Shown one piece after another: positions 1 through 7,274 of a stretch of DNA of 32,388 nucleotides (within the stretch, counting starts at the first letter, position 1; every line of letters starts with the position of its first letter). A model generated the notes under the pieces. It searched no databases. It worked only from the letters and a program-made list of their open reading frames with translations, and was not told the DNA's origin. The position numbers were made by a program, and so were the translations under genes. This DNA comes from an uncultured Emergencia sp. (GTDB lineage Bacteria > Bacillota > Clostridia > Peptostreptococcales > Anaerovoracaceae): positions 1 to 32,388 of the forward strand of contig CALLDR010000026.1 in the NCBI GenBank assembly GCA_937997955.1, read 5' to 3'.

Positions 1-75
1 AAGCACTATGAAAAGGTGATTAAGGAAAAAGACCTGGAAAATCAGAAAAATCAGAGAGAAGAGGAGGAATTTTGA
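1..75 (+). CDS. C-terminal end of an unidentified protein (partial)
   Basis: Frame 1 is open from the first base to a TGA at 73-75 and gives 24 residues rich in Lys, Glu, Gln and Asn. This reads like the charged, possibly helical tail of a larger protein that starts outside the window. A promoter for the next gene begins 10 bases after the stop, so this gene probably belongs to a separate upstream unit. Nothing in the fragment identifies the family. It could be a chance open frame, but its composition looks protein-like. Confidence 0.5.
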   Translation, partial: KHYEKVIKEKDLENQKNQREEEEF

Positions 76-84
76 AAATACCTA

Positions 85-113
85 TTGACAAAATGGCCGT
101 CAGGTGGTATTTT
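85..113 (+). promoter_or_regulatory. Promoter of the amino acid dehydrogenase/symporter operon
   Basis: A perfect -35 TTGACA (85-90) is followed after 17 bp by TATTTT (108-113), a sigma-A-like -10. Transcription should start near 120, leaving a leader of about 115 nt before the ATG at 236. An inverted repeat lies right at the predicted transcription start. Confidence 0.6.
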
Positions 114-127
114 ATAGACATAAAAAG

Positions 128-156
128 TGTGCACAGTGCATATAACATGGTGCACA
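128..156. promoter_or_regulatory. Inverted repeat, candidate operator or leader hairpin
   Basis: TGTGCAC (128-134) and GTGCACA (150-156) are perfect 7-bp inverted arms separated by 15 nt. They sit about 8-36 bp downstream of the predicted start site of the dehydrogenase operon. The position fits a repressor roadblock or a 5'-UTR stem-loop. No regulator gene is adjacent. Confidence 0.35.
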
Positions 157-235
157 GGAGAGAGGCGCATGATACTGCGTGAGGCTGATAGAAAGGCTGC
201 AGGCTCGTGCCGTGAATGATGGAGGAGGAAAAGAA

Positions 236-1603
236 ATGACAGTAAGAAGCTTGACAGTGCCTATGAAGGCAGAGGGTTTAACCAGTTTTAAGATTCAGTA
301 CGATTACAGGACGGATCAGTTTAAGACGGCATTTATGAAAGAGTGGGAACCGGATTTTGACTGGTCCCGCTACAACAAGGAGTTCTACGACGGCAGTCTT
401 ATGACTGATGAAGTGAAGTATTACAACACGGTCCAGACCAGAGAGCTCTTCGCGAAATACGGCCTGGAGGATTATCTGGACCAGGTGGAGGATCTGATCA
501 GACAGGGAAAGCACTACGGTATCGAGGGCTATTACCACGAAGGATACGACATCTTGTTCATGAGCCATCAGCACAGCCGGAAGGTCGGCATCAACAACAG
601 ATATCAGGCGACTCTGGCCGGCGGCATCCGCAGACACAATAAGTCTGAAGAGGAAGTCGAGGTCATCATCGACGGTCTGAACCTGGGACGCGGCATGACC
701 TACAAGGATATCGCGGCCAACATCAACATGGGCGGCTGTAAGCAGACCGTGACCATGGACCCGATCGATCTTACGAACCTGCAGCATGTCGGCTTCCTGG
801 GCTTCTGCATCGACAGATGCCGCACCATGACAGGACCGGACATGAACTTCCCGACAGAGCTGGCCGACGTGGAGAACGAGAACTTTTCCATGCAGTACAC
901 CAGCGGACCGAAGTATTCTGTCCTCGGCGAGACTGGAAAACCGACAGCTTACGGCGTATATGTCACTTTGAAAGCCGCTTTGAAGTACAAAGAAGGCACC
1001 GATTCCCTGAAGGGAAAGACAGCTACTTTGATCGGACTGGGCGCGGTAGGCTGGTATATGGGCGAGCACCTGCTGGAAGAAGTGGACAAGCTGTACATCG
1101 CGGACCTTTCGGAGAAAGCCTGCATGGACTTCGCTGAAAAGCATCAGGGAAAGGATATCGAGATCATTCCGCTGGAAACCGCTTACTATCAGCCTTGTGA
1201 TATTCTGGTACCTTGCGCCATCGGCGGCGTGTTCTCCGACGAGACAATTCCAAAACTGAACTGCAAATACATCTGGGGTTCTGCCAATAACCAGCTGAAG
1301 GCGTCTTCCCAGGAGGAAGAGAAGCGTCTGGCGAAGGTGATCGCCGACAGAGGCATCCTGTTCCAGACAGAGTGGTTCCACAACACGGCCGGCGTTATCT
1401 GCGGCTACTATGAATATGTATATGGCGCGAAGGCCAAGTACGAGGACGTGATCGCGAGAATCGACGAGATCATGCCGTCCGGCACCTACAACAACCTGAA
1501 GGAGGCGGACGAAAAGGGCATCACCCCGTGTGAGAACCTGTACGAAACCTGCGACAAAGTCATTTACGGAGACATGACCCTGGAAGAATTCTGGGCGAAA
1601 TAG
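236..1603 (+). CDS. Glu/Leu/Phe/Val dehydrogenase family protein (Leu/Phe dehydrogenase-like)
   Basis: This 455-residue protein should oxidatively deaminate an amino acid to its 2-oxo acid with NAD(P)+, in the cytoplasm. The substrate-binding half carries the family signatures GMTYK (Lys about 157) and MGGCK (Lys about 169), where leucine and phenylalanine dehydrogenases have GMTYK and GGGK. The segment TAYGVY, the Rossmann loop GLGAVG and the late GSANNQL and NTAGV motifs match leucine/phenylalanine dehydrogenases better than glutamate dehydrogenase. The catalytic lysines lie about 80 residues later than in typical 360-residue leucine dehydrogenases, so the N-terminus is extended. The ATG at 236 is chosen because GGAGGAGG (221-228) precedes it by 7 nt; the frame is open further upstream from a GTG at 179. 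The Na+-amino acid symporter starts 26 bp downstream, suggesting coupled uptake and catabolism. The exact substrate is not determined. Confidence 0.85.
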   Translation: MTVRSLTVPMKAEGLTSFKIQYDYRTDQFKTAFMKEWEPDFDWSRYNKEFYDGSLMTDEVKYYNTVQTRELFAKYGLEDYLDQVEDLIRQGKHYGIEGYYHEGYDILFMSHQHSRKVGINNRYQATLAGGIRRHNKSEEEVEVIIDGLNLGRGMTYKDIAANINMGGCKQTVTMDPIDLTNLQHVGFLGFCIDRCRTMTGPDMNFPTELADVENENFSMQYTSGPKYSVLGETGKPTAYGVYVTLKAALKYKEGTDSLKGKTATLIGLGAVGWYMGEHLLEEVDKLYIADLSEKACMDFAEKHQGKDIEIIPLETAYYQPCDILVPCAIGGVFSDETIPKLNCKYIWGSANNQLKASSQEEEKRLAKVIADRGILFQTEWFHNTAGVICGYYEYVYGAKAKYEDVIARIDEIMPSGTYNNLKEADEKGITPCENLYETCDKVIYGDMTLEEFWAK

Positions 1604-1629
1604 CGGCTTGCCTGCCGTAGGAGGATGCT

Positions 1630-2946
1630 ATGAGTAACAATAATGAAAAGGGCGGATTTGGAAGCATGTTCGGCTTCCTGATGACGATGATCGGTTTTGC
1701 GGTAGGCGTAGGAAGCCTGTGGAGGTTTCCCTACGTCTGCGGAACAAACGGAGGCGCGCTGTTTATCCTGGTGTACATCGTCGTGATCCTCCTGGTCGGA
1801 ATACCGCTGCTGACAGCTGAAATGAGCATAGGCTACAGCTCTCAGAAGTCCGCCGTGGGAGCCTACAAAGCCCTTGAGTCGGAGGGCTCCAAGTGGCACC
1901 TTGCAGGGTATCTGCATCTCTTCGCGGGATGGATGATCAATGCCTACACGATCCCCATCTACGCATGGATTATCGTATATATCTACAGGTCGGCCACGGG
2001 ATATCTGAACGGCATGTCCGCGGAGGAAGTGGCACAGTCCTTTGACGCGCTGAATCAGGACCACGTGACCATGTTTATCGGAGCCGCCATTTGCTGGGTC
2101 GTGCTGGCTGTCATTGTAAGCCGGGGGCTGCAGGGAGGCGTTGAGAAGATCAACAAAGTGCTGATCCCGCTTCTGGGCGTGATCATGGTCGTCTGCATCG
2201 TGATCGGCGTCAGGCTGCCCGGCGCTGAGAAAGGCCTTGCCTTCCTGTTCAAGCCGGATACCTCCAGCTTCAGCTTTTCTTCTGTGACAGCGGCTCTGAG
2301 CCAGGCCTTCTTCGCCATCGGCATCGGCATGCTGGCTTCCATGGTATTCGGCAGCTGCATCAAGACCAAAGGCGAAAAGCTGGTCAAGGACAGCAGCATC
2401 ATCTGCGTGTCTATCATCATCGCCGGCGTCTTCGCGGGCCTGATGATCTTCCCGATCTGCTTTGCCTTTGACCTGGAGCCCGCCGCGGGAACCGGCCTGT
2501 CCATGATAACACTGCCCAACGCTTTTAATGCTATTGCCGGCGGAAGGATCATCGGAACTACCTTCTATATCGGATTCTTCTGCGCGGCGCTGTCATCTGC
2601 TATCGGTATGGCAGAGGCAGTTGTAAATACACTGATGGAGCTTTTACAGTGCACCAGGGGCAAGGCCCTTGCGATCTGTATGGCTGGCGATGTCGTGATT
2701 GGCGCCGTTTCGATCATGAGTTTGGACCTCTTTGACAAAATGGACATCTTTACCAGCAATTACACGGTGGTCCTTGGCGCACTGGCTATCTCCATCTTTG
2801 TAGGCTGGATCTGGGGCATCGACAAAGCCGAAAAGACGGCCAACATCGAGAGCCCTTTCCTGAGAGGGTGGTTCAAACTGAGCGTAAAATATGTCTGTCC
2901 AATCGCGATTCTGATCATCTTTCTTGGTAACTTTATAGATTTCTAG
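1630..2946 (+). CDS. Neurotransmitter:sodium symporter family amino acid transporter
   Basis: A 438-residue polytopic membrane protein of the NSS (LeuT/MhsT/Tyt1) family, which couples amino acid import to Na+. The first transmembrane helix has the diagnostic GFAVGVGSLWRFPY segment at about residues 22-35, containing the unwound region that binds Na+ and substrate. Its length and roughly 11 hydrophobic segments match bacterial MhsT-type members more than 12-helix LeuT. AGGAGG (1619-1624) lies 5 nt before the ATG. It follows the amino acid dehydrogenase by 26 bp with no terminator between them and is followed by a strong hairpin, so the two genes form one operon. A hydrophobic amino acid is the likely cargo (inference from the neighbouring enzyme). 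Confidence 0.92.
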   Translation: MSNNNEKGGFGSMFGFLMTMIGFAVGVGSLWRFPYVCGTNGGALFILVYIVVILLVGIPLLTAEMSIGYSSQKSAVGAYKALESEGSKWHLAGYLHLFAGWMINAYTIPIYAWIIVYIYRSATGYLNGMSAEEVAQSFDALNQDHVTMFIGAAICWVVLAVIVSRGLQGGVEKINKVLIPLLGVIMVVCIVIGVRLPGAEKGLAFLFKPDTSSFSFSSVTAALSQAFFAIGIGMLASMVFGSCIKTKGEKLVKDSSIICVSIIIAGVFAGLMIFPICFAFDLEPAAGTGLSMITLPNAFNAIAGGRIIGTTFYIGFFCAALSSAIGMAEAVVNTLMELLQCTRGKALAICMAGDVVIGAVSIMSLDLFDKMDIFTSNYTVVLGALAISIFVGWIWGIDKAEKTANIESPFLRGWFKLSVKYVCPIAILIIFLGNFIDF

Positions 2947-2966
2947 GGATAGGGGACATTAGACAA

Positions 2967-3009
2967 CAAAACAGCATGCCAGCGGTTCTGCCGCCGGCAT
3001 GCTGTTTTG
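2967..3009 (+). terminator. Terminator after the symporter gene
   Basis: Perfect 14-bp arms (2967-2980 and 2996-3009) enclose a 15-nt loop that can itself pair GCGG with CCGC. The 3' arm ends in TTTTG, so a U-rich tail is partly inside the stem. It begins 20 bp after the symporter stop. Confidence 0.75.
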
Positions 3010-3059
3010 CTGCTGGCGCAGGTTCGTCAGGGCAGGCACAGGCAGCAGCAGTTCCGGCA

Positions 3060-3121
3060 AAGTTGGGCTAAACCTTCTGTTTTTCAAGGCAAATCCAGTG
3101 CAAAAACCCAACTTAATCAAC
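3060..3121. repeat. Dispersed inverted-repeat element, copy 1
   Basis: AAGTTGGG (3060-3067) and CCCAACTT (3107-3114) are inverted arms about 39 nt apart, followed by a sequence ending ATCAAC. The same layout recurs at 31984-32033: GTTGGGCTAAA, then TGCAAAAA, then CCCAACT and ATCAAC, with a diverged middle. Copies about 29 kb apart suggest a dispersed small repeat. It lies between the symporter terminator and the sigma-factor promoter. Confidence 0.55.
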
Positions 3122-3164
3122 GGAGCCGCAGTCCACTTATTTTTGCGTGCGTGCGCAGAACCTG

Positions 3165-3193
3165 CTGACATACTGTTTTTTCTGTGTTAAAAT
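3165..3193 (+). promoter_or_regulatory. Promoter of the sigma/anti-sigma gene pair
   Basis: CTGACA (3165-3170), a 17-bp spacer, and TAAAAT (3188-3193). The -10 is preceded by TG one base upstream (TGTTAAAAT), an extended -10. A housekeeping-type promoter this clear argues that the sigma factor is not solely self-transcribed. The leader before the ATG at 3288 is about 90 nt. Confidence 0.6.
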
Positions 3194-3287
3194 AAAGAAA
3201 ATGAGCATAACAAAGTAAAAGATTTGAGAAATATTTGAGGGAAAAAGTGGTGTATTTATGCAGAAGGGCTTAGGAAAGGAGACGGCC

Positions 3288-3848
3288 ATGGAAGACAGCA
3301 GGATCGTCGATCTGTATTGGCAGAGAGACGAGGGCGCGATTTCCGCGACGGCAGAGAAGTACGGGAAGTACTGCAACCATATTGCGTACAATATTTTGTA
3401 CAGCAGTGAAGACGCGGAGGAATGTGTCAACGATACGTGGCTGCGGGCGTGGAACGCGATTCCGCCTCAGCGGCCGGCCCAGCTGTCTACCTATCTGGGG
3501 AAGATCACCCGCAATCTGGCGCTGAACAGGCACAAGGGAGCCAGCGCCAAGAAGCGGGGCGGCGGCCAGGTGGACGCGGCGCTGGCAGAGCTGGAGGACT
3601 GTATTTCCAGCAGAGGCCAGGTGGAAGACTTTATCGATGAAGAGATCCTGACGGAAGTGATCAACGGCTTCCTCAGGGATCTTCCCAAGGTGAACAGGGT
3701 GATCTTCGTCAAACGATACTGGTACCTGATGCCGGTCAAAGAGATCGCGGCGGAGCTGTCCCTGCGGGAAAACCGCGTGGCGACCATGCTGTTCCGCATG
3801 AGGAAGGACCTGAAGGCACGTCTGGAAAAGGAGGATATCCCATTATGA
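3288..3848 (+). CDS. RNA polymerase sigma-70 family (ECF-like) factor
   Basis: A 186-residue protein with the two-domain ECF layout. Region 2 spans about residues 5-90, including the core-binding segment DAEECVNDTWLRAW typical of this clostridial sigma group. A short linker rich in Gly, Glu and Ser leads to region 4 (about 120-180), with helix-turn-helix PVKEIAAELSLRENRVATMLFRMRK. It would direct polymerase to a small set of promoters. The ATG at 3288 is chosen because AAAGGAG lies 6 nt upstream; an in-frame ATG at 3258 lacks this. Its stop overlaps the next start in ATGA, so synthesis of the two proteins is likely coupled. The target regulon is unknown. Confidence 0.88.
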   Translation: MEDSRIVDLYWQRDEGAISATAEKYGKYCNHIAYNILYSSEDAEECVNDTWLRAWNAIPPQRPAQLSTYLGKITRNLALNRHKGASAKKRGGGQVDAALAELEDCISSRGQVEDFIDEEILTEVINGFLRDLPKVNRVIFVKRYWYLMPVKEIAAELSLRENRVATMLFRMRKDLKARLEKEDIPL

Positions 3849-5275
3849 GGGAAGTGGAGAAATTCTTATCAGCGATAGGCGATATAGAAGATGAATTCAT
3901 AGAGGAGGCGGCGGCCTGTGTGCCGCTGGACAGGGCGGAGACGGACCAGGCGCAATCTGACCGGATACCGACGGAGCGATCGCGAACCGACCAGGCGCAA
4001 TCTGACCGGATACCGACGGAGCAATCGCGAACCGGCCAGGCGCAATCTGATTGGATACCGAAGAAACGGGCGGAGAGCAGCCGCGGGGAAAGACGCCGGA
4101 AGCTCTGGCGGTACGGCGGCGTGCTGGCCGCATGTCTGATCGTCGCGGTCGTCACATGGGCAAGCCTGATGCCGTCAGAGAAAGACCCCGTCGGAAACCC
4201 TTTGCCGCAGGAAAAGACGGCGAAGCTTCCTCTTCTGACCATCGAGGAGAAGCAGGACGCGCAGCCTGCCGAGAAACGGACTAAGAAGCTGCCTGCCGCT
4301 TCTGACAGCGTCAGGACTGACGCGAACCCGTGGACGGAGGATACCCAGGTGGAGGCCCTGCCGGTGTACAGCAACCAGGCGTACGGCGCTGTGGTGGCGA
4401 AAGATGACGGCGATGGGAGCGGCGACAGGGCTGAGAAGGCCGTGGACGCGGAGGAGCTTTCGGACCGCGTCATGACGGCGGCGGCCGCGGTGGACATGGA
4501 GATGGAGCCGGAGGACGTGGTCGTAGGCGGTGACGGCGCGGACTACGGGCGGAGCGGAGACCGCTTTGACGCCTGGGCGGAGACGGAGCAGGGGTCGATT
4601 CAGGTAACGCTGGATCACGAAACCCTGATCCGGTTCGCGGACAGCGTGGAGCTGCCGGAGGAATACCGCATACCGGCAGAGCAGCGCAGCGATGAGAATA
4701 TGGCGGAGACCGCGGCATGGCTCCTGTCGGAATACAGCCAGCTGACCGGCTTTGAGGACGGCCGGGGCAGTGTGGAGTCGTATTGGCGCGATGGGGAACA
4801 GAAGTGGGTCATCAGCGGATGCGAGAAGGAGGACGACATACAGTCGCAGATCGTCAGCTATAATTTGAAGCGGGTCTTTTTCCAGCTGGACGACCAGGGG
4901 AATCTGAGCGGGATTCTGCTGCGGGATCACATGGCCTGCAGTGAGAAGATCGAGGAATATCCGATCATTACGGAGTCAGAGGCGAGGGCTCTGCTGGCCC
5001 AGGGAGAATACGTGACGGACTGCGGCTACGACATGCCGGGAACGGAGTACATCCGCCGCGTCAGCCTGGTCTACCTGGCGGGGGAGCGGTACAATATCTT
5101 CATGCCGTACTACGCCTTTGACGTGCAGCTGCCTGCGGGGGCCGCCGATGAAGGAGAGGACACGGCAGACGGCGGGGACGTTTTTTTGGAAGGTTATGTG
5201 GACTGCGGCACCTACTATGTTCCGGCGGTCAAAGGGGAGTACATCGCAAACATGCCGAAGGGAACGACGGAATAG
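3845..5275 (+). CDS. Single-pass membrane protein, probable anti-sigma factor
   Basis: A 476-residue protein translated from an ATG overlapping the sigma-factor stop, with AGGAGG about 10 nt upstream. Residues 1-80 form a charged cytoplasmic part that includes three 15-residue tandem repeats (33-77). One hydrophobic segment at about 88-107 follows Arg/Lys-rich residues. A large, acidic outside domain of about 365 residues completes the protein. The layout and coupling fit an anti-sigma factor that holds the ECF factor at the membrane and senses an external signal; this is inference from context. No zinc-binding anti-sigma HxxxCxxC motif is visible, and the outside domain matches no family I recognise. 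Confidence 0.65.
   Translation: MREVEKFLSAIGDIEDEFIEEAAACVPLDRAETDQAQSDRIPTERSRTDQAQSDRIPTEQSRTGQAQSDWIPKKRAESSRGERRRKLWRYGGVLAACLIVAVVTWASLMPSEKDPVGNPLPQEKTAKLPLLTIEEKQDAQPAEKRTKKLPAASDSVRTDANPWTEDTQVEALPVYSNQAYGAVVAKDDGDGSGDRAEKAVDAEELSDRVMTAAAAVDMEMEPEDVVVGGDGADYGRSGDRFDAWAETEQGSIQVTLDHETLIRFADSVELPEEYRIPAEQRSDENMAETAAWLLSEYSQLTGFEDGRGSVESYWRDGEQKWVISGCEKEDDIQSQIVSYNLKRVFFQLDDQGNLSGILLRDHMACSEKIEEYPIITESEARALLAQGEYVTDCGYDMPGTEYIRRVSLVYLAGERYNIFMPYYAFDVQLPAGAADEGEDTADGGDVFLEGYVDCGTYYVPAVKGEYIANMPKGTTE
3941..4075 (+). repeat. In-frame tandem repeat, 3 x 45 bp
   Basis: Three adjacent 45-bp units (3941-3985, 3986-4030, 4031-4075) encode TDQAQSDRIPTERSR, TDQAQSDRIPTEQSR and TGQAQSDWIPKKRAE. 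Units 1 and 2 differ by only a few bases; unit 3 is diverged at its 3' end. The period is a multiple of 3, so copy-number change keeps the frame. The repeats lie in the predicted cytoplasmic linker of the probable anti-sigma factor, just before its membrane segment. Confidence 0.9.
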
Positions 5276-5598
5276 GCCGCGAATAAGCTGCGAATAAGCC
5301 GCGGGCGGATTGCGGGCAGACCGCAGGCAGAAACGGGGGCGGGCCGCAGTAAATATCAATAAATATATAGAGGAAATAAAAGAGGGACCAGTCTCTCGCC
5401 GCGTTTCGCGCATTTGTATTGTCGCGCTTTTGAGCTTGACAATTGACAACGACGCTTGACACGCAGCGGGCCGGTCCCTCTTTCTATGGACTTTTTTGTT
5501 TTTTCGGTTTGTATTGTTTGCCGTTTGATCTGTCTTTTGATTTATCTTATCTTTTTATCTTTTGGCTGCACGGGGCAGGGGCAGGAAGCCCGCGCCCG
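5276..5598. other. Gene-free convergent intergenic region
   Basis: 323 bp between the probable anti-sigma gene (plus) and the YfcC-family gene (minus). It contains GC-rich direct repeats of GCGAATAAGC just after the first stop, the long inverted repeat at 5379-5483, three TTGACA-like hexamers inside that loop (5434-5460), and a T-rich stretch at 5480-5570. No credible coding frame was seen other than antisense shadow frames. Confidence 0.6.
5379..5483. terminator. Long-loop inverted repeat, possible bidirectional terminator
   Basis: AAAGAGGGACC (5379-5389) and GGTCCCTCTTT (5473-5483) are perfect 11-bp arms separated by 83 nt. Each arm gives a T-rich 3' end on its own strand, as expected of a bidirectional terminator between convergent genes. 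The loop has its own small pairings (CGCG/CGCG and ATTGTC/GACAAT). Such a long loop is unusual for an intrinsic terminator, so a structured RNA is an alternative. Confidence 0.45.
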
Positions 5599-7161
5599 CT
5601 ATACCAGTCCGATGTACGGAGCGGCGGAGATGACTACCGTGGCAATAATGATCAGAGGCAGCGAGATCTTCAACTGCTGCTTCACGAAGATATTGTACGG
5701 AACGCCTGCCATCTCGATGATGCCCATGTTGGTCGCTTCTGGATACCAGCTGCATACGAAGTTGATACCGCAGGTAAAGGTGGACATCAGGAGAACCTGG
5801 CCGCCTACGGAGCCTGCCGCGGAGCCCGCGAACAGCGCGAAGGCCAGGGCGCCGAAGATCGGCATGGTGATGCCGGAAACGCCGCTGGTGGACTGCAGGA
5901 ACAGAGCGATGCAGATGTATACCAGCACGCCCGCGATGACGAACGCCCAGAGAGGCACGCCGGACAGGAAACTCTGGATCCAGTGGATAAAGGTGATGCT
6001 CATGCCGGATTCTCTGGAGCCCATGAAGATGGCGATACCTCTGGATGCCGCCAGTACCATGACGACGCCCATCAGGTCTTTGCAGCCTTCGATGAAGGTG
6101 CCGACCCAGGTGTGGAGATCCATTCTGTTGATGATGCCGATGATGATGGCGCCGATGAGCCAGGTTACGGAGAACTCGTTGAAGTACCACCAGCCAAACG
6201 GCGTGAAGTTATCGGTGCCGACGAAGTTGCCGAGGAAGGTTCCGCCGATCTTGGTCTGAATGATGTTCACATATTCAAACATGGTCTGGCTGCCGACAGG
6301 AATGGAATCCCACGGAACATAGCCCAGCACGCAGGCCAGAATGACGATGCCGAAGGCGACCAGGGAAGCCTTCTGACGGCCGGTCATGTCCGTGTCCTCT
6401 TCGCTTAAGGAACCGGAATCTTCGGAGGAGATCTGCGTATGTACGCCCTCCACGCCGGCCAGGCAGGACTTTGACGGATCTCTCTTGACCGTGTTGGCGT
6501 AGCGGGTCACGGAGAAGATACCAAAGGCCAGCAGGACGACCAGCAGTACCAGACGGAGCAGGATGCCGGAGCCCAGGGACAGTTCATCGTTGCCGATGGC
6601 GGCGACGGCAGCGCCGATGGCGTACGGGTTTACTACGTCGGCCATGTTGCCGCAGACAGCGCCGATGAGAATGACCTGAATGCCTGTCATAACGTCGTAG
6701 CCGGCTTTAACAAAGAGTGGAATGATGATAATTGCGTAAGCCGGAAGCTCTTCCCACGCGCCGTAAACGGTACCCATCAGGGCGAAGACGATCATCAAGA
6801 TGGCGATCAGGGTATTGCCCTTGAATCGCTTGATCAGCACGCTGATGCCGGCGTCCAGGGAGCCGCTCTTGTTGAGTATGGCCAGCAGGCCGCCGGAGAC
6901 CAGAATTGCCATGGCTACGTCGGCAGCGTTGGCGAAGCCCTGGACGGGAGCCAGGAACAGGTCCCAGAGACCTACAGGGTCGGTCCCCGCGTTTTCGATT
7001 ACGTTTCCGTCTGCATCAAAGGCCGCGTTGTAGATGATCTCACTTTCGCCTGCATCGTTGGTGACGACCACAGATGTCGGTATAAACCAGGTCATAATTC
7101 CCACGATGAACAGGAAGATCATTACAATGATCAATGCAGGCGGCATTCTGAATTTTTTCAT
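5599..7161 (-). CDS. YfcC/DcuC-superfamily membrane carrier
   Basis: A 520-residue polytopic protein with an N-terminal helix, a short outside stretch, and roughly 12 further hydrophobic segments. A hydrophilic loop of about 40 residues follows near residue 230. It resembles the YfcC family of the ion-transporter superfamily, which holds anaerobic C4-dicarboxylate carriers and arginine/ornithine-type or peptide-related exchangers. Features include the G-W-E-E-L-P-A-Y segment near residue 135 and the mid-protein GAVCGNMADVVNPYAIG motif. AGGAGG lies 7-8 nt upstream of the ATG. It is 113 bp downstream of the M20 dipeptidase gene with no terminator seen, so co-transcription is likely. A role importing or exchanging peptides or amino acids is inferred from that neighbour. 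Confidence 0.75.
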   Translation of the reverse strand: MKKFRMPPALIIVMIFLFIVGIMTWFIPTSVVVTNDAGESEIIYNAAFDADGNVIENAGTDPVGLWDLFLAPVQGFANAADVAMAILVSGGLLAILNKSGSLDAGISVLIKRFKGNTLIAILMIVFALMGTVYGAWEELPAYAIIIIPLFVKAGYDVMTGIQVILIGAVCGNMADVVNPYAIGAAVAAIGNDELSLGSGILLRLVLLVVLLAFGIFSVTRYANTVKRDPSKSCLAGVEGVHTQISSEDSGSLSEEDTDMTGRQKASLVAFGIVILACVLGYVPWDSIPVGSQTMFEYVNIIQTKIGGTFLGNFVGTDNFTPFGWWYFNEFSVTWLIGAIIIGIINRMDLHTWVGTFIEGCKDLMGVVMVLAASRGIAIFMGSRESGMSITFIHWIQSFLSGVPLWAFVIAGVLVYICIALFLQSTSGVSGITMPIFGALAFALFAGSAAGSVGGQVLLMSTFTCGINFVCSWYPEATNMGIIEMAGVPYNIFVKQQLKISLPLIIIATVVISAAPYIGLV

Positions 7162-7274
7162 ATGAAATACCTCCTAAATCAATTGAGTTTTGTTTTGTCC
7201 GTTTTTCTGAATGTAGCAGGCCGGATATTTCAGGCTCAATAAATCGGACTGAATGTACAATGTACGGGAGTCGC

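Noticed and set aside
278..1381. 367-codon minus-strand ORF opposite the dehydrogenase
   Set aside because: Antisense shadow of a gene with clear family motifs and ribosome site on the plus strand.
5443..6408. 321-codon plus-strand ORF opposite the YfcC-family gene
   Set aside because: Its translation is Asp/Gly/Glu/Arg-rich shadow sequence, while the minus strand encodes a membrane carrier with a good ribosome site.
7255..7265. GTACA-A-TGTAC palindrome between the dipeptidase and YfcC-family genes
   Set aside because: Only 11 bp and not next to a recognisable promoter, so chance cannot be excluded.
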